Assembly (NCBI GenBank): GCA_965201155.1
Contig: OZ241752.1
Location: forward strand, 2,542,001 to 2,606,000
Direction: 5' to 3'
DNA: 64,000 nt
Source of the DNA: JANQOH01 sp965201155
Lineage (GTDB): Bacteria; Pseudomonadota; Alphaproteobacteria; UBA7887
The notes under the pieces are model-generated. The model was not told where the DNA came from. It saw nothing but the letters and a program-made list of their open reading frames with translations, and ran no database searches. Below are positions 34,957 through 43,297 of the stretch, piece by piece. The position numbers were made by a program, and so were the translations under genes. The stretch's first letter is position 1; every line of letters starts with the position of its first letter.

Positions 34957-35303
34957 GATTCCGTTCTTTCGACTACGAAAAGCCCGGTTCCCGAAAGGGG
35001 ATTGCGGCCTCTCCCATATGCCGCCGACTCTAGCGCACAGGGCCCGCTTGACCAAACGAAAATCCGCAACTCCGATGCACCGCCCGCGTCACTTGCGACT
35101 CGCCCCGGGGGTGGCGCGCTCATTTGCCTTTCGAATTGCGCGAGTGAGGCAGACAACGGTGGTTGACGGTCTGCCGTGAGCTTTGCGCTCCTCCCGGCGG
35201 CGCTGCAATTGAGCGGTTGCGCACGTCTCCGCATCTGCAAGGCGCTTTACCAAGTCATCGCAATTCGCCACTTTGCTGCTGCCGAATTCCGGCCGCAATT
35301 GTT
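34957..35303. other. Intergenic stretch upstream of the parvulin gene, no gene seen
   Basis: About 350 bases between the parvulin start and the first insertion sequence. A frame on the minus strand (35409 to 35089) crosses the insertion-sequence border, has no recognisable domain and is arginine-rich, so it is not accepted as a gene. The promoter of the parvulin operon should lie here. If a gene was once interrupted by the insertion sequences, its remains are not recognisable. Confidence 0.5.
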
Positions 35304-35307
35304 TTAG
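35304..35307. repeat. Target-site duplication TTAG, left copy
   Basis: TTAG directly precedes the left inverted repeat of the first insertion sequence and recurs at 36506-36509 directly after the right one. A 4-bp duplication of YTAR form is usual for IS5-family insertion. Confidence 0.85.
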
Positions 35308-35485
35308 GGAAGGTCTGAACAAATGTGGTTTTGGTGGGTATTCGTGTTGTCCGGCTGGTTTGCGAGCCGCCGGGGCCCGTCTTCGGGGCGAAAACTTGTC
35401 GTGTTGCAATGAGACAGGGGTGTAGAGGCCGACCCGACCGTCACCCCGCCGGCGTTGCGGCGGCTGCGCACGGGTCGATCTCGCG

Positions 35486-36433
35486 TCAGGTGGCGTAGCG
35501 CCCGGCGATCAGCAGGTTGGAGAAGCCCAGCAGCACGGCGATGCGCTGCCTGTTCTTCGCCAGGCCCCGGTAGCGCACCTTCGCATAGCCGAAGTGGCGC
35601 TTCACATAGAGAAACGGATGCTCGACCTTCGCCCGCACCGAACCCTTGCGCCTCTCCGCCGCCTCCTGCGCTCCCGCCTTGTCCAACTGCCGGCGCTTGC
35701 CGCGCTTCATCGCGATCTGCCAGTCCACCACCACACCCCGGTTCTCTGCGCGCCGGCCCACCCCCTGGTAGCCCGCGTCACCCCACACACGCTCCTCGCC
35801 CCCGTGCAGCAGTGCGTGCGCCGTGGCCACGTCCGAGACATTCGCCGCCGTCGTCTCCAGGCTGTGCGCCAACCCCGACGCCGCGTCCACACCGATATGC
35901 GCCTTCATACCGAAATACCACTGATTGCCCTTCTTCGTCTGGTGCATCTCCGGATCCCGACTGCCGTCGCGGTTCTTCGTCGACGACGGCGCGGCAATCA
36001 GGCTCGCATCCACGATCGTCCCCGTCTTCAACCGGTGCCCCAGCGACGCCAGATGCGCGTTGATCTCATCGAACAGCGCCTCGCCCAGGCCGTGCCTCTC
36101 CAGCAGATGGCGGAAGTTCAGGATCGTCGTCTCGTCGGGCAGCGGACCTGACAGCCGCAGCCCGACAAAGCGCCGCACCGACTCCACCTCGTAAAGCAGG
36201 TCCTCCATCGCCGGATCGCTCAGGTTGTAGAACACCTGCACGCAGTGCACCCGCAGCATTGCCGCCAACGGATACGGCCGGCGCCCACGCCCCACCTTCG
36301 GATAGAACGGCTCGATGCGCGCCTCAAGCCGTTCCCAAGGGATCAGACCGTCCATCTTCTCCAGAAACACCTCGCGCCGTGTCCGGCGCTTCTTCGAAGC
36401 GTGCTCAAGCTCCGCAAAGGTCAACTGATCCAT
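35486..36433 (-). CDS. IS5-family transposase (first element)
   Basis: A 315-residue DDE transposase with an intact frame. The N-terminal DUF772-like domain reads FYPKVGRGRRPYPLAAMLR and VQVFYNLSDPAMEDLLYEVE. DDE surroundings are GTIVDASLIAAPSSTKN (first Asp), ERVWGDAGYQGVGRR (second Asp) and VRAKVEHPFLYVKRHFGYAKVRYRG (Glu in the Y-(2)-R-(3)-E-(6)-K-like region). It catalyses cut or copy and insertion of its own element. ATG at 36433 was chosen; a GTG at 36445 is also possible. Relatives are found in many alphaproteobacteria. Confidence 0.93.
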   Translation of the reverse strand: MDQLTFAELEHASKKRRTRREVFLEKMDGLIPWERLEARIEPFYPKVGRGRRPYPLAAMLRVHCVQVFYNLSDPAMEDLLYEVESVRRFVGLRLSGPLPDETTILNFRHLLERHGLGEALFDEINAHLASLGHRLKTGTIVDASLIAAPSSTKNRDGSRDPEMHQTKKGNQWYFGMKAHIGVDAASGLAHSLETTAANVSDVATAHALLHGGEERVWGDAGYQGVGRRAENRGVVVDWQIAMKRGKRRQLDKAGAQEAAERRKGSVRAKVEHPFLYVKRHFGYAKVRYRGLAKNRQRIAVLLGFSNLLIAGRYAT

Positions 36434-36490
36434 CACTCGCCCCACACCACCTGAACGATCTCACCCATCATAACAGAATCGACCGTCGAC

Positions 36491-36505
36491 TTGTTCAGAC
36501 CTTCC
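36491..36505. repeat. Right terminal inverted repeat of the first IS5-family element
   Basis: TTGTTCAGACCTTCC is the exact complement of the left end at 35308-35322, with 15 of 15 positions matching. TTAG follows at once, the second copy of the target duplication, whose last base is also the first base of the second element. Confidence 0.9.
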
Positions 36506-36508
36506 TTA

Positions 36509-37792
36509 GGGAGGCTCTCGTAATTTGATTTTTTGTTTTCCTCGGTTGATTTGTCGGTTTTGTGGGGATGAAACAGTCGGTGGAACTACGGATCAGGTGG
36601 GGAAAACGGTTCCCGACAGCGGTTGGAGAGCCTGAAACGGTTCACAGGGCACATAGGCCCCCCCGTGTTCGGCATTCTATTGAACCCTGTCGCAGCAGAG
36701 GGGCCGGTGGTTCGCCCGCAGCCAGACAAGCCGGCGCAGGTTGTACACCAGGTTCATCATGCCGATCTTGAAGCGTGCCCGGACCATGCCGATAGTCCTG
36801 ACCCGCTTGCCGCCCATCGCTTCGTGTTGAGCAAAGACATGTTCGACGACCGCGCGCACCTTCGAACGCTTGCGGTTGGCTTCCTGGGAGCGCACAGGCA
36901 AGGGGTGGTTGCGATGCCCCTTGCGGTGAATGTGGCTGCGCCAGCCTCGTTCGGCCAGCAACGCCTCATGGTGGCGACTGCTGTAGGCACTGTCGGCCCA
37001 GACGGCGCCACTGGTATTCGTCTCATCAAGCACCTGTTCGAACATCTTGCTGTCGTGACACGCCGCATCGCTCGCCTCCCAGCGACGGACAAGACGATAC
37101 GCACGGTCCACGCTGATGTGGTTCTTGTATCCGTAATGGGTTTCATTTCTCTTGCGCGTCCAGCGTGCGTCGGTGTCCTTGTGACGGCGCTTCTTCTGCG
37201 ACCATTCGGACGGAACCTTCCCCGCCTTCACCTGTGCGTTCTCGTCGCGGCTGTTGCGTTGACGCGGCGCCTTCACAAAGCTCGCATCCACGATCTGTCC
37301 CCTGCGCGCCACATAGCCCTGGCCCTCGATCTGCGAGGACAGTTCCGAAAACAGGCTGTCAAACGCCTCCGCGAGTTTCAGGTTCTCCCGAAACCGCCAG
37401 ATGGTCTTTGCATCGGGCACCGTATCCTCGGGATGCAGCCCCAGGAACCGGGCGAACGAATAGCGGTCCCGGATCTGGAACTCCGTCTGGTCGTCGCTCA
37501 GGTTGTACATTTGCTGCAAGACCAGAACCCGGAACATGAGAACCCGGTCGTATTCCCTGCGACCGGCATTGCTCTTGCGCGGCTTCGACAGTGCCGCGTC
37601 CAGCGCCGGGCGAAACCCTTCCCAGTTCACAGAACCGGACAGCTTCGCCAACGGATCGCCCAATCCGTCAAGCTTTGCGAACCGTTCTTCAAGATCGAAA
37701 AAACCCGGCAGGCCCATCAAATCCGCCTCCCGAGACAACAACCCGGATTATACAACATAAATGAGAAAAATGGGCGATTTTGAGAGCCTCCC
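36509..37792 (-). mobile_element. Second IS5-family insertion sequence, about 1284 bp
   Basis: The ends carry an 11-bp perfect inverted repeat (GGGAGGCTCTC at 36509-36519, complement at 37782-37792) with weaker symmetry further in. One transposase gene is intact on the minus strand. No convincing target duplication is seen (TTTA on the original left flank, TTGA on the right), so one flank may have changed since insertion. The left tip was later hit by the first element. Confidence 0.8.
36677..37717 (-). CDS. IS5-family transposase (second element)
   Basis: A 346-residue DDE transposase unlike the first one in detail. The N-terminal domain has YDRVLMFRVLVLQQMYNLSDDQTEFQIRDR. DDE surroundings: GQIVDASFVKAPRQRN (first Asp), GAVWADSAYSSRHHEALL (second Asp), KVRAVVEHVFAQHEAMGGKRVRTIG (Glu). 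The insertion between the first and second Asp includes KKRRHKDTDARWTRKRNETHYGYKNH, typical of the IS5 group proper. ATG at 37717 starts at the conserved MGLPGFFDLEERF; an earlier ATG at 37741 is also in frame. The reading frame is intact. Confidence 0.92.
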   Translation of the reverse strand: MGLPGFFDLEERFAKLDGLGDPLAKLSGSVNWEGFRPALDAALSKPRKSNAGRREYDRVLMFRVLVLQQMYNLSDDQTEFQIRDRYSFARFLGLHPEDTVPDAKTIWRFRENLKLAEAFDSLFSELSSQIEGQGYVARRGQIVDASFVKAPRQRNSRDENAQVKAGKVPSEWSQKKRRHKDTDARWTRKRNETHYGYKNHISVDRAYRLVRRWEASDAACHDSKMFEQVLDETNTSGAVWADSAYSSRHHEALLAERGWRSHIHRKGHRNHPLPVRSQEANRKRSKVRAVVEHVFAQHEAMGGKRVRTIGMVRARFKIGMMNLVYNLRRLVWLRANHRPLCCDRVQ

Positions 37793-37998
37793 TTGAAGCA
37801 ACGATAGCACGTTCGGTGCAGAAATCAGCCACAATATGCGGAAATTTCGCAAAAATCTCGATATTTCTCCTCGAATAAGCCAGTGCTGGCCAGGGGCGTT
37901 GCTGAAATATGCCCGGCCATAGGCCCATGCGGCAAATTACCGGCCGATTTGCCCGGGCGGCGTGATATAACGCTGCGCAAAACGGATAAGGGGTGGTG

Positions 37999-39591
37999 AT
38001 GCGGGATCTTCATTGGCCGGGGCGTTCGGCCGTGCACGCCATGAACGGCATGGCGGCAACATCGCATCCGGCAGCAACGCTTGCGGCGCTCGACGTGATG
38101 CGCAGCGGCGGCAATGCGGTGGACGGCGCAATTGCGGCCGCTGCCGTACTCGCGGTCGTGGAACCCCATTCAACCGGCATAGGCGGCGATGTGTTCGCGC
38201 TTTACGCGCCTGCCGGCAGCAGCGACGCACCTATCGCGATCAACGGTTCGGGGCGCGCGCCGGCGGCAGCCACTCCCGCATGGTTTGCGGATAACGGCAT
38301 CACCGAAATCGGCTTTCAGTCACCGCATGCGGTGACCGTGCCGGGCGCCGTGGCCGCATGGGCGAAGCTGGTCGCCGATCATGGACGCCTGGGGCTGAAG
38401 GCGGCGCTGGCGCCGGCTATCGCCCACGCCCGCGACGGCTATCCCGTGCACGAAGTGGTGGCTGATGTATGGGCGCGCGAGGTGGGCAAACTGTCGGCGA
38501 ACGAACATGCCCGCGCGGTGTTCCTGCCCGACGGCGAGCCGCTGCCCGCCGGTGCCGTTCATCGTCAGCCTGCGCTCGCCGATACCCTCTCCGCCATTGC
38601 CGAGCAGGGCCGCGACGCTTTCTACTCCGGCCCCATTGCTGACGATATGGTTGACTCTCTCAACGCGCTTGGCGGCCTGCATACATGCGACGATTTCGCT
38701 GCCGCCCGCGCCGACTACGTGACCCCCATCCACACCGCGTACCGGGGCCTCGACATCTATGAATGTCCACCGAACGGGCAGGGCATCGTAGCGCTGCTGA
38801 TGCTCAACATCCTCTCGGGGTTCGACATGGCGGCGCTCGATCCGCTGGGGCCTGAGCGGTTTCATCTCGAAGCAGAAGCCACACGCCTCGCATTTCGTGA
38901 CCGCAACGGCCTGATTGGCGACCCGGATCATGTCGCGATGCCCGTCGAGCGTCTGCTGTCAGCCGAATACGCCGACGCGCTGCGGTCCCTTGTTCGCCGC
39001 GACCGGGCGCTTGCGCATATGCCGCCGCCCGGGATGACCGAACATTCCGATACGGTCTATCTCACCGTGGTCGACAGCGAGCGCAACGCAGTTTCGTTCA
39101 TCAATTCGCTGTTCGCATCCTATGGCACCGGCCTCATGAGCGCCCGCAGCGGTGTGATGTTCCATTGCCGCGGCGCGAGTTTCACTCTCGACCCGGCGCA
39201 TCCCAACTGCATCGCGCCGGGCAAGCGTCCCATGCACACCATCATTCCCGGCATGGCCATGCGCGATGGCCGAGCCGTCATGCCCTTCGGCGTGATGGGC
39301 GGTCATTATCAGCCTGTCGGCCATGTCCACTTGCTCACCAACATGCACGACTACGGCATGAGCGTGCAGGAGGCGCTGGATTGCCCGCGCGCTTTCGCGT
39401 TCGCTGATGAATTGCAGGTGGAGCGCAGCGTACCCGTGTCCACCCGCGCGTCATTGTCGGCGCTGGGGCACGCGGTGGTGGAGGCCGATCTGCCGCTGGG
39501 CGGCGGGCAAGCGATCGCCATAGACCCGCATACCGGCGTCCTGAGCGGCGGTTCGGAACCGCGCAAGGATGGCTGCGCCATGGGTTTCTGA
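37999..39591 (+). CDS. Gamma-glutamyltransferase-family protein
   Basis: A 530-residue Ntn-hydrolase-type protein. N-terminal marks HPAATLAALDVMRSGGNAVD and EPHSTGIGGDVFAL, and central HSDTVYLTVVDSERNAVSFINSLF, where the threonine after HSD is the predicted self-cleaving nucleophile of the gamma-glutamyltransferase family. No signal peptide is visible, so this is a cytoplasmic type, as in many genes annotated as GGT-like acylases. It may act on gamma-glutamyl amides or other N-acyl compounds. GTG codons at 37993 and 37996 precede the chosen ATG at 37999, which has AAGGGG upstream. It starts about 200 bases after the insertion sequences and is followed by a transporter operon. Confidence 0.88.
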   Translation: MRDLHWPGRSAVHAMNGMAATSHPAATLAALDVMRSGGNAVDGAIAAAAVLAVVEPHSTGIGGDVFALYAPAGSSDAPIAINGSGRAPAAATPAWFADNGITEIGFQSPHAVTVPGAVAAWAKLVADHGRLGLKAALAPAIAHARDGYPVHEVVADVWAREVGKLSANEHARAVFLPDGEPLPAGAVHRQPALADTLSAIAEQGRDAFYSGPIADDMVDSLNALGGLHTCDDFAAARADYVTPIHTAYRGLDIYECPPNGQGIVALLMLNILSGFDMAALDPLGPERFHLEAEATRLAFRDRNGLIGDPDHVAMPVERLLSAEYADALRSLVRRDRALAHMPPPGMTEHSDTVYLTVVDSERNAVSFINSLFASYGTGLMSARSGVMFHCRGASFTLDPAHPNCIAPGKRPMHTIIPGMAMRDGRAVMPFGVMGGHYQPVGHVHLLTNMHDYGMSVQEALDCPRAFAFADELQVERSVPVSTRASLSALGHAVVEADLPLGGGQAIAIDPHTGVLSGGSEPRKDGCAMGF

Positions 39592-39742
39592 CCCGGTCGC
39601 ACTGCCATGGCTTGATGATAGCGTCGGTGTGTGGTTTTCTTCGGGAAAATCATTCCCGTTACATCCGTTGCAAATGTTGTTCCCAATACGAAGGGGCGTG
39701 AGCGGCTCCGGCGTTCCGGGGCGTGCTGAGGAGGAGAAGCCC

Positions 39743-41014
39743 ATGACCACCATCAATATTCCGCGCACTCTCGCCGCGATTGCAGCGCTGGCGCTGGCGG
39801 CGCTGCCGGCGCGCGCCGACGATACGGTGAAGATCGGTCTGATCGAACCGTTCTCGGGGCCGATTGCGGCGGTAGGACGCGATACGCTTGAGATTTTCGA
39901 GTTTTTCGCCAACGAAATTAATGAGAATGGCGGCGTGCTGGGCGGTCGGCATATCGAGGTCGTGCCCCTCGACAACGCGATGAACGCCGAAAAGACCACC
40001 CAGCAATTGCGCAAGGTGATCGACGAGGACATCCGCTTTGTCAGTCAGGGCACCGGATCGAATCATGCTCTCAACATCATCAAGTTTCTCAGCCGGCATA
40101 ATCGCCGCAACCCTGACCAGGCGATCCTGTTTCTCAATCATTCGGCGGTGACGACTGCGTTCACCAACGAATTGTGCTCGTTCTGGCATTTCCGCTTTGA
40201 TGCCAATGTGGACATGAAAGTGGCGGCGCTGGCAACGCAGATCGGACGCGACCCGGCAATCCGCAAGGTCTACATGATCAACCAGAACTATGCTTACGGG
40301 CAGTCTTTCCAGGCTGCGGCGCAGCAGTTCCTGGCGGAGCGGGCGCCGAATGTGGAACTGGTCGGCGACGAATTGATCGTGCCCTTCGGCAAGGTGCTCG
40401 ACTTCACGCCCTATGTCGCCAAGATCCGGGCGTCCGGCGCCGACACGGTGCTCACCGGAAACTGGGGTCCCGACCTTGTGCGCTTTGTCAAGGCGGCGGC
40501 GGAAGCTAATCTCGATACCCCCTTCTACACGATCTATGGCGGCATTCCGAGTTCGCTCGCCGGCATCGGCCCCAAGGACGGCCTCGCCGTGCGCATGAAG
40601 CAGATCACCGAAATGCACGAGAACGACCCGCGTTATGACGAGCAGCCCGCTGATCTTCTCGATACTTATGACCGTTGGCGCGCCCAGTCCGGTAAAAGCG
40701 CATATGCCGACCGCATGCGGTGGGTATTCGAGTTCTTCGCCGCCGCGCTGGAAAAAGCCGGCAGCGATGACCCGGCAGAGGTTGCGGCCGCCATGGAGGG
40801 CCTGACAGTGGACGGCCCGGCAGGTCCGCTCACCATGCGTGCCGAGGACCACCAGATCATGCTGCCCATGGTGATCAGCACCATATCCACGGATGTCGGG
40901 CGCACGATGATCTACGAGCATGAGGATTACGGGTTCGCCTTCACCACCGACGGCTGGGTGGAAGCGAGCGACCTCGAACTGCCCACCACCTGCCGCATGA
41001 AGCGCCCCGCCTGA
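39743..41014 (+). CDS. ABC transporter substrate-binding protein, branched-chain amino acid (Liv) type
   Basis: A 423-residue periplasmic binding protein. A Sec signal (residues 1-25, TLAAIAALALAALPARADD) precedes VKIGLIEPFSGPIAAVGRDTLEIFEFF, the usual opening of type I binding proteins of the Liv/HAAT group. Later KVYMINQNYAYGQSFQAAAQQFL and VLTGNWGPDLVRFVKAAAEANL are standard. The ligand is unknown; relatives take up amino acids, amides, urea or aromatic acids. Start at 39743 follows GAGGAGAAG. It heads an operon of two permeases and two ATPases and is separated from the first permease by a strong hairpin. Confidence 0.92.
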   Translation: MTTINIPRTLAAIAALALAALPARADDTVKIGLIEPFSGPIAAVGRDTLEIFEFFANEINENGGVLGGRHIEVVPLDNAMNAEKTTQQLRKVIDEDIRFVSQGTGSNHALNIIKFLSRHNRRNPDQAILFLNHSAVTTAFTNELCSFWHFRFDANVDMKVAALATQIGRDPAIRKVYMINQNYAYGQSFQAAAQQFLAERAPNVELVGDELIVPFGKVLDFTPYVAKIRASGADTVLTGNWGPDLVRFVKAAAEANLDTPFYTIYGGIPSSLAGIGPKDGLAVRMKQITEMHENDPRYDEQPADLLDTYDRWRAQSGKSAYADRMRWVFEFFAAALEKAGSDDPAEVAAAMEGLTVDGPAGPLTMRAEDHQIMLPMVISTISTDVGRTMIYEHEDYGFAFTTDGWVEASDLELPTTCRMKRPA

Positions 41015-41032
41015 GCGCAGCAGCGGATACCT

Positions 41033-41056
41033 GCCCCCGGAGCTGTCTCCGGGGGC
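41033..41056 (+). other. Intercistronic hairpin between binding protein and first permease
   Basis: A perfect 10-bp stem (GCCCCCGGAG and complement) with a 4-base loop CTGT lies 18 bases after the binding-protein stop. No thymine run follows. Such structures stabilise the upstream mRNA and dampen expression of downstream membrane genes in ABC importers; that role is inferred here. Confidence 0.65.
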
Positions 41057-41087
41057 CGAACCCGAAAGCGCACGGCGCGGAGGCCAA

Positions 41088-42035
41088 GTGGAAAGTTTCG
41101 TATTCGCGCTATTCAACGGCGTGCTCTACGGCATGCTGTTGTTCTTGCTGGCCAGCGGCCTCACCCTGATTTTCAGCATGATGGGCGTGCTCAATTTCGC
41201 CCATGCCAGTTTCTTCATGCTGGGCGCCTATTTCGCCTACCAGATCAGCGCCGGACTGAACTTCTGGGTGGCGCTGATCGTGGCGCCGGTGATCGTCGGC
41301 ATCGTCGGCGCCGGCGTTGAGCGCTGGGGCCTGCGCCCCGTACACCGCTACGGCCATGTCGCCGAACTGCTGTTTACCTTCGGCATCGCCTATGTCATCG
41401 AGGAGCTGGTGCAGATGATATGGGGCCGGGTGCCCGTGCCCTACGAAATCCCGGCATCAATGAGCGGCGCGCTGTTTACCTGGCAGGGCTTCGACTATTC
41501 GCTCTATCGCGTGTTCATGCTGCTTGTATCGGTGGCGATTTTTGTCGCCCTGTTTGCGCTGCTGACATGGACCCGCATAGGCCTCATCATTCGCGCCGCC
41601 GTGTCGGACCCCACCCATGTCGCCACGCTCGGCCACGATGTACCCCGCATCTTCATGTGGACGTTCGGCTTTGGCTGCGCACTCGCCGGCGTCGCGGGCG
41701 TGGTCGGCGGCAATGTTCTGGGCACGGAACCGGCGATGGCAATTCAACTCGGGCCGATCGTATTTGTCGTCATCGTCATTGGCGGCCTCGGGTCGCTCGG
41801 CGGCGCATTGGTGGCAGCGCTCATCATCGGTGTCATCACGCGGCTCGCCATATTCTATGACTACGGCCTGGGCAGCTTGTTCGTGGCGCTGGGGATCGAC
41901 ATTGACCCGATGGGGCTGATGCGTGACTTCACGCGCATCACCACCGCCCAGGTCGCTCCTGTCCTGCCTTATCTGCTGTTGGTGCTGATGCTGATCTTCA
42001 AGCCCCGCGGCCTGTTCGGGACCCGCGACGTATGA
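41088..42035 (+). CDS. livH: Liv-type ABC transporter permease LivH
   Basis: A 315-residue inner-membrane permease with about eight hydrophobic segments. LASGLTLIFSMMGVLNFAHASFFMLGAYFAY is the LivH N-terminal signature, and GLGSLGGALVAALIIGVI the usual later loop. It starts with GTG at 41088, with CGGAGG upstream. The following permease overlaps its stop by 4 bases (ATGA). With the next three genes it forms a complete importer driven by the binding protein encoded upstream. Symbol is by family only; the substrate is not known. Confidence 0.93.
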   Translation: MESFVFALFNGVLYGMLLFLLASGLTLIFSMMGVLNFAHASFFMLGAYFAYQISAGLNFWVALIVAPVIVGIVGAGVERWGLRPVHRYGHVAELLFTFGIAYVIEELVQMIWGRVPVPYEIPASMSGALFTWQGFDYSLYRVFMLLVSVAIFVALFALLTWTRIGLIIRAAVSDPTHVATLGHDVPRIFMWTFGFGCALAGVAGVVGGNVLGTEPAMAIQLGPIVFVVIVIGGLGSLGGALVAALIIGVITRLAIFYDYGLGSLFVALGIDIDPMGLMRDFTRITTAQVAPVLPYLLLVLMLIFKPRGLFGTRDV

Positions 42036-43297
42036 GTGCCCTTATGACGCGGCTGGTGCCGTGGATCGGCTTCGCCATCGTTCTCATGGTGCTGCCGCAG
42101 ATTTTCACATCCGGCTTTGCCATCACCATGATGAGCCAGATTGCCCTGCTGGTGATCTTCGCGCTCGCCTACAACATGCTGCTGGGCCAGGGCGGTATGT
42201 TGTCGTTCGGCCATGCGATCTATTTCGGCCTCGCCGGCTATTTCACTATCCACTATCTGAATTTCATCTACGAAGAACAGGTTCCCTATGTGCCGGTAAC
42301 GCTGGTGCCGCTGCTCGGCGGGCTGGTCGGGCTGTTTTTCGGCGTGTTGATCGGCTATGTGTCCACGCGCCGTGCCGGCACCACCTTCGCCATGATCTCC
42401 CTGGGGTTTGGAGAAATGATCACCGCCCTCACGCTGGTGCTGGTGGCCATCTTCAACGGCGAGGACGGAATCCAGACCGATCGCGTCATCGGCGAGGAAC
42501 TGTTCGGCATCACCTACGGACCCACTATCGAGGTCTATTATCTGATCGCCGGATGGTGCTTCATCTGCGTCATCGCGATGTTTTTCATTACGCGAACCCC
42601 GTTCGGGCGTATCTCCAACGCCGTCCGCGACAATCCGGAGCGCGTGGAATTTGTCGGCTATTCCAGTCAGCGAATTCGCTGGCTGGCGTTCTCGCTGTCA
42701 TCGTTTTTTGCCGGTATCGCCGGCGCGCTGCACGCCATCAATATCGAACATGTAGGGTTCGAGCAGGTGAGTATCCTGCAATCCGGGCTGGTGCTGTTCA
42801 TGGTCTATATCGGCGGGGCGGGAAATTTCGTCGGACCCATCATCGGCGCCGTGCTGCTCTATTTCCTGCAAAGTACGCTGACCGATATCACCGAAGCCTG
42901 GGTGCTCTATCTCGGGGTCCTGTTCGTGGCGGTCATCATGTTCTTTCCCGGCGGTCTTGCAGGACTCATCGCCATGCATCAGCCGATCTGGACTGCCGGC
43001 GCACGGCTCGTCGCGCCGCTGGTGCTGCCCTACATCCTTTTCGTGGGTTCGCTGGTGGCGTCGGTACTCGGCTTTATCGCCCTCATCGAGATGCTGTATT
43101 ACCGCAGCTCGCGCCTGAGCACGGAAACCGAATTGTTCGTCTACGGCGTTGAGGTGGATCCGTTCGGCGTGCTGTCCTGGCTGGTGTTCATCTTCCTTGC
43201 CGGGGCAGGGGTTCTGGCGGTGCGCAAGACCTGGCCCGGCGCTGCTTCGGCGTGGAACACGGCGATTGCGGCCGCTCGCGAAAGGGCCGGCGCATGA
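42032..43297 (+). CDS. livM: Liv-type ABC transporter permease LivM
   Basis: A 421-residue permease. LALAYNMLLGQGGMLSFGHAIYFGLAGYF is the LivM hallmark and RTPFGRISNAVRDNPERVEFVGY the EAA-like cytoplasmic loop that touches the ATPase. The C-terminal part is longer than in typical LivM (usually 320-360 residues): after GGLAGLIAMHQPIW it has extra membrane segments (LVLPYILFVGSLVASVLGFIALIEM and VLSWLVFIFLAGAGVLAV). It overlaps both neighbours by 4 bases, so the three genes are translationally coupled. Confidence 0.92.
   Translation: MSALMTRLVPWIGFAIVLMVLPQIFTSGFAITMMSQIALLVIFALAYNMLLGQGGMLSFGHAIYFGLAGYFTIHYLNFIYEEQVPYVPVTLVPLLGGLVGLFFGVLIGYVSTRRAGTTFAMISLGFGEMITALTLVLVAIFNGEDGIQTDRVIGEELFGITYGPTIEVYYLIAGWCFICVIAMFFITRTPFGRISNAVRDNPERVEFVGYSSQRIRWLAFSLSSFFAGIAGALHAINIEHVGFEQVSILQSGLVLFMVYIGGAGNFVGPIIGAVLLYFLQSTLTDITEAWVLYLGVLFVAVIMFFPGGLAGLIAMHQPIWTAGARLVAPLVLPYILFVGSLVASVLGFIALIEMLYYRSSRLSTETELFVYGVEVDPFGVLSWLVFIFLAGAGVLAVRKTWPGAASAWNTAIAAARERAGA

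Larger units (their letters stand above)
35308..36505 (-). mobile_element. IS5-family insertion sequence, 1198 bp, complete
   Basis: The element is bounded by perfect 15-bp inverted repeats (GGAAGGTCTGAACAA at 35308-35322 and its complement at 36491-36505) and flanked by TTAG on both sides. It carries one intact transposase gene on the minus strand. Intact ends, duplication and reading frame suggest a recent insertion. Its right border touches the end of a second IS5-family element, so it inserted into that element's tip. Confidence 0.93.

Noticed and set aside
35089..35409. Minus-strand frame of 106 codons crossing the IS border
   Set aside because: It starts inside the insertion sequence and ends outside it, so it cannot be an old gene, and no family was recognised.
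36623..37783. Plus-strand frame of 386 codons
   Set aside because: Antisense to the second transposase; IS5-family elements do not need a gene there.
39659..41116. Minus-strand frame of 485 codons
   Set aside because: Antisense to the Liv-type binding protein, whose signal peptide and motifs are certain.
42061..43152. Plus-strand frame of 363 codons in another frame of livM
   Set aside because: Overlaps livM on the same strand, lacks hydrophobic segments and is Arg/His-rich.
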